Assembly: GCF_000382885.1 (NCBI RefSeq)
Contig: NZ_CAVK010000250.1
Span: 1 to 64,000 of the forward strand
Reading direction: 5' to 3'
DNA length: 64,000 nt
Source of the DNA: Sphingobium indicum BiD32
GTDB lineage: Bacteria > Pseudomonadota > Alphaproteobacteria > Sphingomonadales > Sphingomonadaceae
Both the position numbers and the translations under genes were made by a program. Positions 8,683 to 15,578 of this stretch are shown in pieces. Position 1 is the first letter of the stretch; the number at the start of each line of letters is the position of its first letter. Under the pieces are notes generated by a model. It ran no database searches. It was not told the origin of the DNA and worked only from the letters and a program-made list of their open reading frames with translations.

Positions 8683-9666
8683 ATGAAACTTCTCAAACTC
8701 GTCCCCGACAATACCAATATCGGCTTCGTTGTGATGCGGAAATGGGCGTTCGCGCTCACCGCCTTGCTGACGGTGCTGGCGGTTGGCGCGACGGCCTATA
8801 AGGGTCTCAACATGGGCGTCGATTTTGTCGGCGGCCTGATGATCGAGGCGAAATTTCCGCAGAATGTGGAAACCGACAAGGTCCGGGCGACCATCGGCAC
8901 GCTGGGCGTGGGTGAAAGCTCGCTCCAGCAATTTGGCGATCCCAAGACAGTGCAGATTCGCCTGCCCTTGCCCGAACAGGGCGGAGCTGGCGCGGCCAAT
9001 GCCGTGGTGGAAAAAACCCGTAACGCGATGACCGCGCAATTCCCCGGCGTCACCTTCTCCCGCTATGACACGGTGTCGGGCAAGGTGTCGGGTGAGCTGA
9101 TCCAGAATGGCGTGCTGGCCGTCGTGCTGGCGATCCTGGGCATCGCGGTGTTCAGCTGGTTCCGCTACGAATGGCAGTTCGGCGTCTCCACCTTCGTCGC
9201 GATCGTCCATGACGTGCTGATGACGCTGGGCTTTTTCGCGGTGACGCAGCTGGAGTTCGACCTCAATATCGTCGCCGCCGTGCTGACGATCGTGGGCTAT
9301 TCGATCAACGACAAGATGGTGATCGACGACCGTATCCGCGAAAACATGCGCAAATATCGCAAGATGGACATGAAGGCGCTGATCGACCTGTCGGTCAATG
9401 AAACGCTGCCGCGCACGGTGATGACGTCGGTGACGATCATGCTGGCGCTGGGCGCGCTGCTGCTGTTTGGCGGCCATGTGTTGCGTGGCTTCACCGCGGC
9501 GATGATGCTGGGCATTATCGTGGGCACGTACTCGTCGGTCTATGTGTCGTCCTCGCTGCTGATCTCGCTCGGCCTCACCCCGATGTCGTCGGAGAAGAAG
9601 GCGGGCAAGGCCAATATCGCTGCGCAGGCCGAACGGGTCGGCCCGCGTGACGGAGCGCAACCCTGA
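8683..9666 (+). CDS. secF: Protein translocase subunit SecF
   Basis: A 327-residue inner-membrane partner of SecD. Visible family features are the first helix followed by NMGVDFVGGLMIEAKF, the block GYSINDKMVIDDRIRENMRKYRK, and a C-terminal helix set with GGHVLRGFTAAMMLGI. The hydrophilic C-terminus ends in a stop that overlaps the next gene. It acts with SecD in late steps of export using the proton gradient. Confidence 0.97.
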   Translation: MKLLKLVPDNTNIGFVVMRKWAFALTALLTVLAVGATAYKGLNMGVDFVGGLMIEAKFPQNVETDKVRATIGTLGVGESSLQQFGDPKTVQIRLPLPEQGGAGAANAVVEKTRNAMTAQFPGVTFSRYDTVSGKVSGELIQNGVLAVVLAILGIAVFSWFRYEWQFGVSTFVAIVHDVLMTLGFFAVTQLEFDLNIVAAVLTIVGYSINDKMVIDDRIRENMRKYRKMDMKALIDLSVNETLPRTVMTSVTIMLALGALLLFGGHVLRGFTAAMMLGIIVGTYSSVYVSSSLLISLGLTPMSSEKKAGKANIAAQAERVGPRDGAQP

Positions 9667-10064
9667 GCCGCGACAAGCGCATCGGCATCGAACTGCGCCG
9701 CGACGATAGTGGCCAGGGTCCGATCGTCACCGGATTCCAGGCGCGCGGTTTTCGGGTGCGGGACGATGTATTCCCGACCGGGCTGCTGCTCAGTCCGCTA
9801 CGGGCGATGGCGTGGGACGACGCGCCAGCGATCGACGCGCTGACGCTGGGCGCGCTGGGCGATTTGTTCGATGGCGATCCGCGCCCTGAATTTCTGCTGC
9901 TCGGCACCGGCGCGGGATTGCGCCAGCCGCCCCGCACCTTCGTCCGCGCGGTCGAGGCGCTGGGGATCGGCGTCGAAGCGATGGACAGCCGCGCGGCCGC
10001 CCGCGCCTGGGGCGTGTTACGCGCCGAGGAACGGTGGATCGTCGCGGCGCTGCTGCCGCTCTGA
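9663..10064 (+). CDS. Mth938-like (NDUFAF3-type) domain protein with CTG start
   Basis: The 133-residue product has the Mth938/DUF498 fold signature: FQARGFRV near residue 27, then FPTGLLLSPLRAM, a central EFLLLGTGAG and the C-terminal MDSRAAARAWGVLRAEERWIVAALLPL. The N-terminal part upstream of the first ATG (9756) is clearly conserved-looking. A stop at 9648 limits the frame, leaving no ATG, GTG or TTG. The only near-start codon is the CTG at 9663, preceded by GGAG at 9652-9655 and overlapping the secF stop as CTGA. The role in bacteria is unclear; the eukaryotic relative assists complex I assembly. Linkage to secDF is common in alphaproteobacteria. Confidence 0.82.
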   Translation: MSRDKRIGIELRRDDSGQGPIVTGFQARGFRVRDDVFPTGLLLSPLRAMAWDDAPAIDALTLGALGDLFDGDPRPEFLLLGTGAGLRQPPRTFVRAVEALGIGVEAMDSRAAARAWGVLRAEERWIVAALLPL

Positions 10065-10073
10065 GCCGACTGC

Positions 10074-10487
10074 TCAGGCGGGATTGTCCGCCATATAGTC
10101 CCAGCTCTGCTGGATCAGCGCCTCCAGCACACCCATGTCGATGCCCGACAATCGCTTGATATAAAGACAGCCTTTGCCGCGCTTATGCTTGCCCAGCGGC
10201 ACGCAATCCTCGTCCGATATGCCCGATAAATAAAGGACCAGTTCCGCCTTGCGCGGGGAAAAGGCGATGCGGGTGGCGTCACCTTCGCGCCCGCTGTCAT
10301 AGCGATAATGATAGCTGCCAAAGCCGATGATCGAGGGTCCCCACAGCCGTGGCGGCTGCCCCGACACGGCCTGCATCAGCGCGGCCAGCCGCTCTCCATC
10401 CTCACGCCGTTCGGGCGGTTCGACCGCGGCCAGGAAGGTGGCCACGTCATTATCGGTCTCGATCGTCTTGTTGCCGTCCTTGCCCAT
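10074..10487 (-). CDS. DUF1801 domain protein
   Basis: A 137-residue soluble protein with the DUF1801 pattern: an N-terminal helix DVATFLAAVEPPERREDGERLAALM, then LWGPSIIGFGSYHYRYDSGREGD, a strand segment RIAFSPRKAELVLYLSG and KHKRGKGCLYIKRLSGID near the end. No catalytic function is established for the family. It is transcribed toward the Mth938-like gene, and the stops are 9 bp apart. Confidence 0.85.
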   Translation of the reverse strand: MGKDGNKTIETDNDVATFLAAVEPPERREDGERLAALMQAVSGQPPRLWGPSIIGFGSYHYRYDSGREGDATRIAFSPRKAELVLYLSGISDEDCVPLGKHKRGKGCLYIKRLSGIDMGVLEALIQQSWDYMADNPA

Positions 10488-10529
10488 GGCTTGCCATCCC
10501 TGCCCGCTTTGCGTAGAGGCTAGCGCGTC

Positions 10530-10650
10530 ATCTGGGGAGTAGCCAGCCGTTCCGACGCAAGGGAACGGGCCTTATGTCAACATATTTGGCCGAGAGGTCA
10601 TGGCATGGGGGACGCGGAATTTCTGCGTAAGGCGAGACCAATGGCATCGG
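10530..10650 (+). promoter_or_regulatory. yybP-ykoY (manganese) riboswitch
   Basis: The segment carries the conserved pieces of this class in order. GGGGAGTAGCC starts near 10534. A variable stem follows, then GTCAACATAT near 10575 (consensus GTCAACATAC) and the closing GGCGAGACCAATGGC near 10631. These pieces form the Mn2+ pocket in known members. The downstream gene is a GDT1/TMEM165-type transporter, a usual target of the class. A GC-rich inverted repeat follows at about 10659-10722 (GTCCGG-CCGGGCGG with its complement CCGCCCGG-CCCCGGAC). It abuts the start codon and is the likely expression platform. Confidence 0.85.
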
Positions 10651-10658
10651 CGCTTTTC

Positions 10659-10722
10659 TGTCCGGCCGGGCGGCGAGCGACGGTGGCATTGCGTCTATCA
10701 CTTCCGCCCGGCCCCGGACATT
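10659..10722 (+). promoter_or_regulatory. Expression-platform hairpin of the Mn riboswitch
   Basis: GTCCGGCCGGGCGG pairs with the segment CCGCCCGGCCCCGGAC a few bases before the GDT1 start, with a 2-nt bulge. There is no T-run after it, so control of ribosome access seems more likely than termination. This is inference from position. Confidence 0.55.
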
Positions 10723-10727
10723 TGCTG

Positions 10728-11306
10728 ATGGAAGCCCTTTCTACCTCCGCCGCGCTCGTCGCCCTTGCTGAAATGGGGGACAAGACGCAATTGCTGGCGA
10801 TGCTGCTGGCCACCCGCTTTCGCAAACCGGTGCCGATCATCTTCGGGATTTTGGTCGCGACGATCGCCAACCATTTCCTCGCCGCCCTGCTGGGTCACTC
10901 GATTGCGGGGGTGCTGACTCAGGACTGGTTCCGCTATGCCGTGGCCCTGAGCTTCATCGCCATGGCCGCCTGGACCTTGGTGCCCGACAAGATTGACGAG
11001 GATGCGCCGCTGAAGGCGCCATCGAAGGCGGGCGTGTTCGTGACCACATTGGTCGCCTTCTTCCTGGTCGAGATGGGCGACAAGACGCAGGTGGCGACGA
11101 TCGCGCTGGGCGCGCGCTTCGACAATCTGGTCGCGGTGACGATGGGGACGACGCTGGGCATGATGCTCGCCAATGTGCCCGCCGTGCTGTTCGGCGAAGC
11201 GCTGGCGAAGAAGGTGCCGATGCGCGCGTTGCAAGTCGGCGCGGCGTTGCTGTTCCTGCTGCTGGGCCTGTGGATGATCGCCGATCTGGCGGGCTGGATC
11301 GGGTAA
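10728..11306 (+). CDS. GDT1/TMEM165 (UPF0016) family Mn2+/Ca2+ transporter
   Basis: A 192-residue inner-membrane protein with two copies of the family signature ExGDKT: LAEMGDKTQLLAM near residue 15 and LVEMGDKTQVATI in the second half, each within a helix. Bacterial members export manganese and yeast Gdt1 carries Ca2+/Mn2+. Placement under a yybP-ykoY riboswitch supports Mn2+ efflux. The ATG at 10728 starts at the first helix. The frame is open to 10605, but that part lies in the riboswitch and is not expected to be translated. Confidence 0.9.
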   Translation: MEALSTSAALVALAEMGDKTQLLAMLLATRFRKPVPIIFGILVATIANHFLAALLGHSIAGVLTQDWFRYAVALSFIAMAAWTLVPDKIDEDAPLKAPSKAGVFVTTLVAFFLVEMGDKTQVATIALGARFDNLVAVTMGTTLGMMLANVPAVLFGEALAKKVPMRALQVGAALLFLLLGLWMIADLAGWIG

Positions 11307-11341
11307 GAGTCTTTTGGTGAATATGCTTTCGCACATTCGGA

Positions 11342-11421
11342 CCGTACCGGCCCGCTCCTCCACCCGACCGCCCAATTAGGATATACTGTGGGAGGTCGGG
11401 TGGAGGAGCAGGTCGGTGCGG
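11342..11421. repeat. Long hairpin with 16-bp perfect arms
   Basis: The 16-bp arms 11354-11369 and 11394-11409 are exact inverted copies (GCTCCTCCACCCGACC and its complement). The pairing continues outward with G-T pairs to 11342 and 11421. The loop is AT-rich and contains ATATACT. It follows the GDT1 gene by 36 bp and could be a terminator or a small miniature-element-like repeat. No U-run follows, so simple termination is not obvious. Confidence 0.7.
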
Positions 11422-11539
11422 ACTATAAAATGCGCTCTTTCGCGCATCTTCAAACAGTCTCTAAGCTGTTGTCAGCGCGGCGCGGCTGGGGCAAGGGAAT
11501 GGGCGGTATATTCCCTCTCAGACGAACGTGGGTCAGGTG

Positions 11540-12466
11540 ATGAAAGACTATCTGGTTACGATATTCGGCGGCGGCGGCTTTGTCGGTCGCCAGGTGGCGC
11601 AGGCGCTGCTGGCGCGCGGCGCACGGGTGCGGATCGCCCAGCGTAATCCATCCACTGCGCTGCGGGTCAAGCCGCTGGGTGGCCTTGGCCAGGTGCAGTT
11701 CATCGCCGCCGACATCCGCAATCCTGCGAGCGTCGCGCGCGCCGTGGCGGGCAGCGATGTGGTCATCAATCTGGTCGGTATATTGAAGGGCGATTTCGAC
11801 GCCTTTCACCATCGCGGCGCGGCCAATGTCGCGAAGGCGGCGGCGGAGGCTGATGTAGGCGCGCTGGTGCATATGTCGGCGATCGGCGCGGATGCCGACA
11901 GCCCGTCGGCCTATGGCCGGTCCAAGGCGGCGGGTGAAGCGGCGGTCAAGGCCGTTTTCCCAACCGCTACCATCATCCGTCCGTCGATCATCTTCGGCGC
12001 GGAGGATCAGTTCCTCAACCGCTTCGCCGAAATCATCGCTATGCTGCCGGTAGTACCGGTGATCGGCGCGGCAACCAGGTTTCAGCCGGTCTATGTCGCC
12101 GACGTCGCGCAGGCCATCGCCAATGCGGCCGAACAGCCGGGCGTCCATGGCGGCCAGACCTATGAGCTGGGTGGGCCGCAGGTACAGAGCATGAAGGATA
12201 TCAACCAGTGGATCGCCACGGCGACCGGCCGGGACAAGGCGCTGGTGGAGGTGCCGCATGCGGCGGCGAAACTGCTGGCGATGCTGCCGGGCGGGCCGAT
12301 CACCAGCGACCAGCTGGCGATGCTGGGGCGCGACAATGTCGTGGCGCCGGGAGCCAAGGGGCTGGACGCGCTGGGTGTCGTCGCCACGCCGATGGCCGGG
12401 GTCGCGGACAAGTGGATGGTGCGCTATCGGCGGCATGGCCGCTTCGCCGGACGCGCGAGCGCCTGA
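11540..12466 (+). CDS. NDUFA9-like complex I accessory / NAD(P)-binding protein
   Basis: A 308-residue short-chain-dehydrogenase-like protein of the atypical NDUFA9 type. The Rossmann motif VTIFGGGGFVGRQVAQ lies at the N-terminus. It continues with VVINLVGILKG, LVHMSAIGADADSPSAYGRSKAAGE and IIRPSIIFGAEDQFLNRF, all typical of the group annotated as complex I NDUFA9 subunit. The active-site Tyr-Lys pair is partly kept (YGRSK). The function in bacteria is unproven; a role in respiration or quinone metabolism is inferred. A GTG at 11528 is an alternative start. It is followed by a repeat and uppP. Confidence 0.85.
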   Translation: MKDYLVTIFGGGGFVGRQVAQALLARGARVRIAQRNPSTALRVKPLGGLGQVQFIAADIRNPASVARAVAGSDVVINLVGILKGDFDAFHHRGAANVAKAAAEADVGALVHMSAIGADADSPSAYGRSKAAGEAAVKAVFPTATIIRPSIIFGAEDQFLNRFAEIIAMLPVVPVIGAATRFQPVYVADVAQAIANAAEQPGVHGGQTYELGGPQVQSMKDINQWIATATGRDKALVEVPHAAAKLLAMLPGGPITSDQLAMLGRDNVVAPGAKGLDALGVVATPMAGVADKWMVRYRRHGRFAGRASA

Positions 12467-12475
12467 ATGGAATGA

Positions 12476-12600
12476 TCCTCCCCTGCAAGGGGAGGGGGAC
12501 CGTCGGTGTAGCTGATGGTGGAGGGGTGTCAGCCCATCGATAAGGCGACACTCCTCCGTCAGGGCTTCGCCCTGCCACCTCCCCTTGCCGGGGAAGGACT
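12476..12600. repeat. Intergenic GC-rich palindromic repeat
   Basis: The gap before uppP contains CCTCCCCTGCAAGGGGAGG, a central GGCTTCGCC hairpin, and CACCTCCCCTTGCCGGGG. These are pieces of an interspersed palindrome type widespread between genes of sphingomonads and other alphaproteobacteria. The outer arms are complementary to each other over the CCTCCCC/GGGGAGG cores. No coding sequence is seen. Confidence 0.65.
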
Positions 12601-12620
12601 GAACAGGAGCCTGCCTGCAT

Positions 12621-13427
12621 ATGGATCATTATCTGACCGTCATCCTGCTGGGTATTGTCGAAGGGCTGACCGAGTTTCTGCCGGTGTCCTCGACCGGGCA
12701 TCTCATTCTGGCCAGCGAATTGCTGGGCTATGATGCGTCAACCTGGGCGATGTTCAATGTCGTTATTCAGCTGGGCGCGATCCTGGCGGTCGTCGTGCTT
12801 TACTGGCGCACCTTCTGGGCGGTCGGCATGGGGCTGTTGCGGCGCGAGCCGGTAAGCTGGCGATTCCTGCGCAATCTGCTGATCGCCTTCATCCCTTCAG
12901 CTATTATCGGCCTCGCGCTCCACGACTATATCGAGATTTTGCTGGGCGCACCGCAAGTTGTCGCCTGGGCGCTGATCGTCGGCGGGGTGGCGATTCTGCT
13001 GATCGAGCGGGCGGTCAAGGAACAGCGTTTCCACGGCATCGCCGATATTCCCGCCATGCGGGTGCTGGGCATCGGCCTTGTCCAGTGTATTTCCATGATC
13101 CCCGGTGTCAGCCGGTCGGGCGCGACGATCATGGGCGCGCTGATGCTGGGCGTGGAGCGACGCACGGCGGCCGAGTTCAGCTTCTTCCTTGCTATTCCCA
13201 CCATGCTGGGTGCGACCGCGCTGGAACTGATCAAGAAGGGCGATCAGATCACCAGTGCGGCGGTCGGGTGGGACAGTATCGCGCTCGGCTTTGTGGTGTC
13301 CTTCATCGTCGCGCTGCTGGTGATCCGCTGGTTCGTCGGACTGGTGTCGAAACATGGATTCGCGCCCTTCGCCTGGTATCGAATCGTGGCGGGAATCGCG
13401 GCTCTGGTGTGGCTGGGGACGAGATAG
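12621..13427 (+). CDS. uppP: Undecaprenyl-diphosphatase UppP (BacA)
   Basis: A 268-residue polytopic membrane enzyme that dephosphorylates undecaprenyl diphosphate to recycle the carrier lipid for peptidoglycan and surface polysaccharides; it also gives bacitracin tolerance. Both family motifs are present: VEGLTEFLPVSSTGHLIL near residue 13 (the Glu-rich motif) and MIPGVSRSGATIM near residue 160 (the catalytic Ser/Arg segment). Length is typical. Confidence 0.97.
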   Translation: MDHYLTVILLGIVEGLTEFLPVSSTGHLILASELLGYDASTWAMFNVVIQLGAILAVVVLYWRTFWAVGMGLLRREPVSWRFLRNLLIAFIPSAIIGLALHDYIEILLGAPQVVAWALIVGGVAILLIERAVKEQRFHGIADIPAMRVLGIGLVQCISMIPGVSRSGATIMGALMLGVERRTAAEFSFFLAIPTMLGATALELIKKGDQITSAAVGWDSIALGFVVSFIVALLVIRWFVGLVSKHGFAPFAWYRIVAGIAALVWLGTR

Positions 13428-13460
13428 GGCCGAAACGGTCTATTTATACGGCCAGTTTTT
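13425..13460 (+). terminator. Putative rho-independent terminator after uppP
   Basis: GGCCG pairs with CGGCC about 17 nt later, followed by AGTTTTTG. The stem is short, and the uppP stop codon lies at its edge. Confidence 0.45.
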
Positions 13461-13592
13461 GCGATTGTTTCGCAACTAGGCACCATAAGGGCGATTAATT
13501 AGTCAGATATACTGTCCTATATGGCAGAATCCGCGTGACTCCGTGGGTCTTTATGCTATGCGCGCCTCTGCAACTTGAGTCAGGGGCGTATC

Positions 13593-15041
13593 ATGGCCGA
13601 CAATCCGATGCTGAAATTCGTAGGCAAGGGACAAGCCTATCCCGACAAGCGCGATGCCGATGCCCGCGCCGACGATTTTCTGGAAATCAGCCGCAGCTTC
13701 ATCCTGGACAAGGCGGAGGAGCAGGCGTCGCGCTGCTCGCAATGTGGTGTGCCTTATTGTTCAACTCACTGTCCGCTGCACAATCATATTCCCGACTGGC
13801 TGCGCCTGACCGCCGAAGGCCGCCTGCGCGAAGCCTATGAGCTGTCGAATCTGACCAGCACCATGCCCGAAATCTGCGGCCGCATCTGCCCGCAGGATCG
13901 GCTGTGCGAGGGTAATTGCGTCATCGAATTTTCCGGCCATGGTGCCGTGACCATCGGCAGCGTCGAAAAGTTCATCACCGACACCGCCTGGAAAGAAGGC
14001 TGGGTCGAACCGTTGGTCGCGGGCAAGTCGACCGGTCAGTCCATCGGCGTGATCGGCGCGGGACCGGCGGGGCTGACGACGGCGGAATATCTGCGCGCCG
14101 CGGGCCACGAAGTGCATGTCTATGACCGGCACGATCGCGCGGGCGGACTGCTGACCTATGGCATCCCCGGCTTCAAGCTGGAGAAGGACATTGTCATGCG
14201 CCGGGTCCAGCGATTGAAGGATGGCGGCATCGTCTTTCACGAAAATTTCGAGGTCGGCCGCGACGCGACGCTGGAAGCGCTGCGCGACAAGCATGACGCG
14301 ATCCTGATCGCCACCGGCGTGTACAAGCCGCGCGACATTCGTGCACCGGGCGTCGGCGCGCCGGGCGTGGTCAAGGCGCTCGACTATCTCACCGCCTCCA
14401 ACAAGGCGGGCTTTGGCGATGATGTGCCCGAACATGCCGACGGCACGCTGCTGGCGACGGGCAAGAATGTCGTCGTCATCGGCGGCGGCGATACCGCGAT
14501 GGACTGCGTCCGCACCGCGATCCGCCAAGGGGCGAAGTCGGTGAAGTGCCTCTACCGCCGCGACCGGGAAAATATGCCTGGATCGCAGCGCGAAGTCGCC
14601 AATGCCGAGGAAGAAGGCGTCGAATTCGTCTGGCTGACCGCCCCGATCGCCTTTGAAGGCACCGAGCATGTCACAGGCGTGAAGGTCACGAAGATGCGGC
14701 TGGGCGCGCCCGACGCATCGGGCCGCCGCGCGCCCGAACCCGATCCGGGCAGCGAACATACGCTGGAGGCCGATCTGGTCATCAAGGCGCTGGGCTATGA
14801 CCCCGAAGAACTGCCCAAGCTGTTCGGCGCGGACGACCTGTCGGTCACCCGCTGGGGCACGCTGCGCGTCGATCACAAGACGATGATGACCAGCGTGGAC
14901 GGCGTGTTCGCAGCAGGCGACATCGTGCGCGGTGCATCGCTGGTGGTGTGGGCGATCCGCGACGGGCGCGACGTGACCGAGCATATGCACCGTTATTTGA
15001 AGGCGAAGGCCAAGGTGGCGGGCGAGAGGGTTGCGGCGTGA
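13593..15041 (+). CDS. gltD: Glutamate synthase (NADPH) small subunit
   Basis: A 482-residue beta subunit of GOGAT. It passes electrons from NADPH through FAD to the large subunit for synthesis of two glutamates from glutamine and 2-oxoglutarate. The N-terminal cysteines for Fe-S clusters are visible (CSQCGVPYCSTHCP and CGRICPQDRLCEGNC). An FAD Rossmann motif GVIGAGPAGLTTAEYL and an NADPH motif VIGGGDTAMDCVRTA follow. The ATG at 13593 has a CAGGGGCG binding site; the frame is open six codons further up. The stop overlaps the next gene by 4 bp. Confidence 0.97.
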   Translation: MADNPMLKFVGKGQAYPDKRDADARADDFLEISRSFILDKAEEQASRCSQCGVPYCSTHCPLHNHIPDWLRLTAEGRLREAYELSNLTSTMPEICGRICPQDRLCEGNCVIEFSGHGAVTIGSVEKFITDTAWKEGWVEPLVAGKSTGQSIGVIGAGPAGLTTAEYLRAAGHEVHVYDRHDRAGGLLTYGIPGFKLEKDIVMRRVQRLKDGGIVFHENFEVGRDATLEALRDKHDAILIATGVYKPRDIRAPGVGAPGVVKALDYLTASNKAGFGDDVPEHADGTLLATGKNVVVIGGGDTAMDCVRTAIRQGAKSVKCLYRRDRENMPGSQREVANAEEEGVEFVWLTAPIAFEGTEHVTGVKVTKMRLGAPDASGRRAPEPDPGSEHTLEADLVIKALGYDPEELPKLFGADDLSVTRWGTLRVDHKTMMTSVDGVFAAGDIVRGASLVVWAIRDGRDVTEHMHRYLKAKAKVAGERVAA

Positions 15042-15574
15042 GACGGATACCACTTCTCACAGCGTCAGCGCTAATCGCGGCAATGAGCGTGCCTGCTATG
15101 GTCGTGCCAAGTATTGCCCAAACCGCGAAGGCTGACGACGATAGCGCTGCACGCACCGCCATGGCATCCCGATTGACCTCAGCGATGCAATTAGATCGAC
15201 AGTTCGAGGCAGTCATTCCCTCAATCGTTGGGATCATTATGCCGCTGGTCATCAAAGACAATGGCGGCAAGGAGCAGCAGCTTCGCCAGATCATAACCGA
15301 AGAAATGAACAGCGCGTTCGTCGGTCGTAAGCAAGATTTGGTCGACAGCGCACGAGATGTTTATGCGGAAAGCTTCACATTGGGCGAACTGACCGACATG
15401 CTCACTTTCTACACTTCACCCACCGGCAAAGTGTTCGTCGACAAAATGCCCGCCATCACCATGCAACAAATGCAGCGCGGCGGAGTCATCGGCCAGAAAG
15501 CGGCCGCCGACGCACTGCCAAAGATTTTCGACCGTATGCGCGCCGCGCAAATGACAGTCCCCAAAGGGGTTTGA
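15038..15574 (+). CDS. DUF2059 domain exported protein between gltD and gltB
   Basis: A 178-residue protein with an N-terminal signal peptide (RRIPLLTASALIAAMSVPAMVVPSIAQTAKA) and a DUF2059-type C-terminal region (LVDSARDVYAESFTLGELTDMLTFYTSPTGKVFVDKMPAI). It starts with a GTG whose last two bases are shared with the gltD stop (GTGA), which strongly supports this start and translational coupling. gltB begins 4 bp after its stop. The family function is unknown. Why a secreted protein sits inside a glutamate synthase operon is unclear. Confidence 0.85.
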   Translation: MRRIPLLTASALIAAMSVPAMVVPSIAQTAKADDDSAARTAMASRLTSAMQLDRQFEAVIPSIVGIIMPLVIKDNGGKEQQLRQIITEEMNSAFVGRKQDLVDSARDVYAESFTLGELTDMLTFYTSPTGKVFVDKMPAITMQQMQRGGVIGQKAAADALPKIFDRMRAAQMTVPKGV

Positions 15575-15578
15575 CGCC

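Noticed and set aside
6900-8759. 619-codon frame antisense to secD
   Set aside because: His/Arg/Asp-rich shadow of secD.
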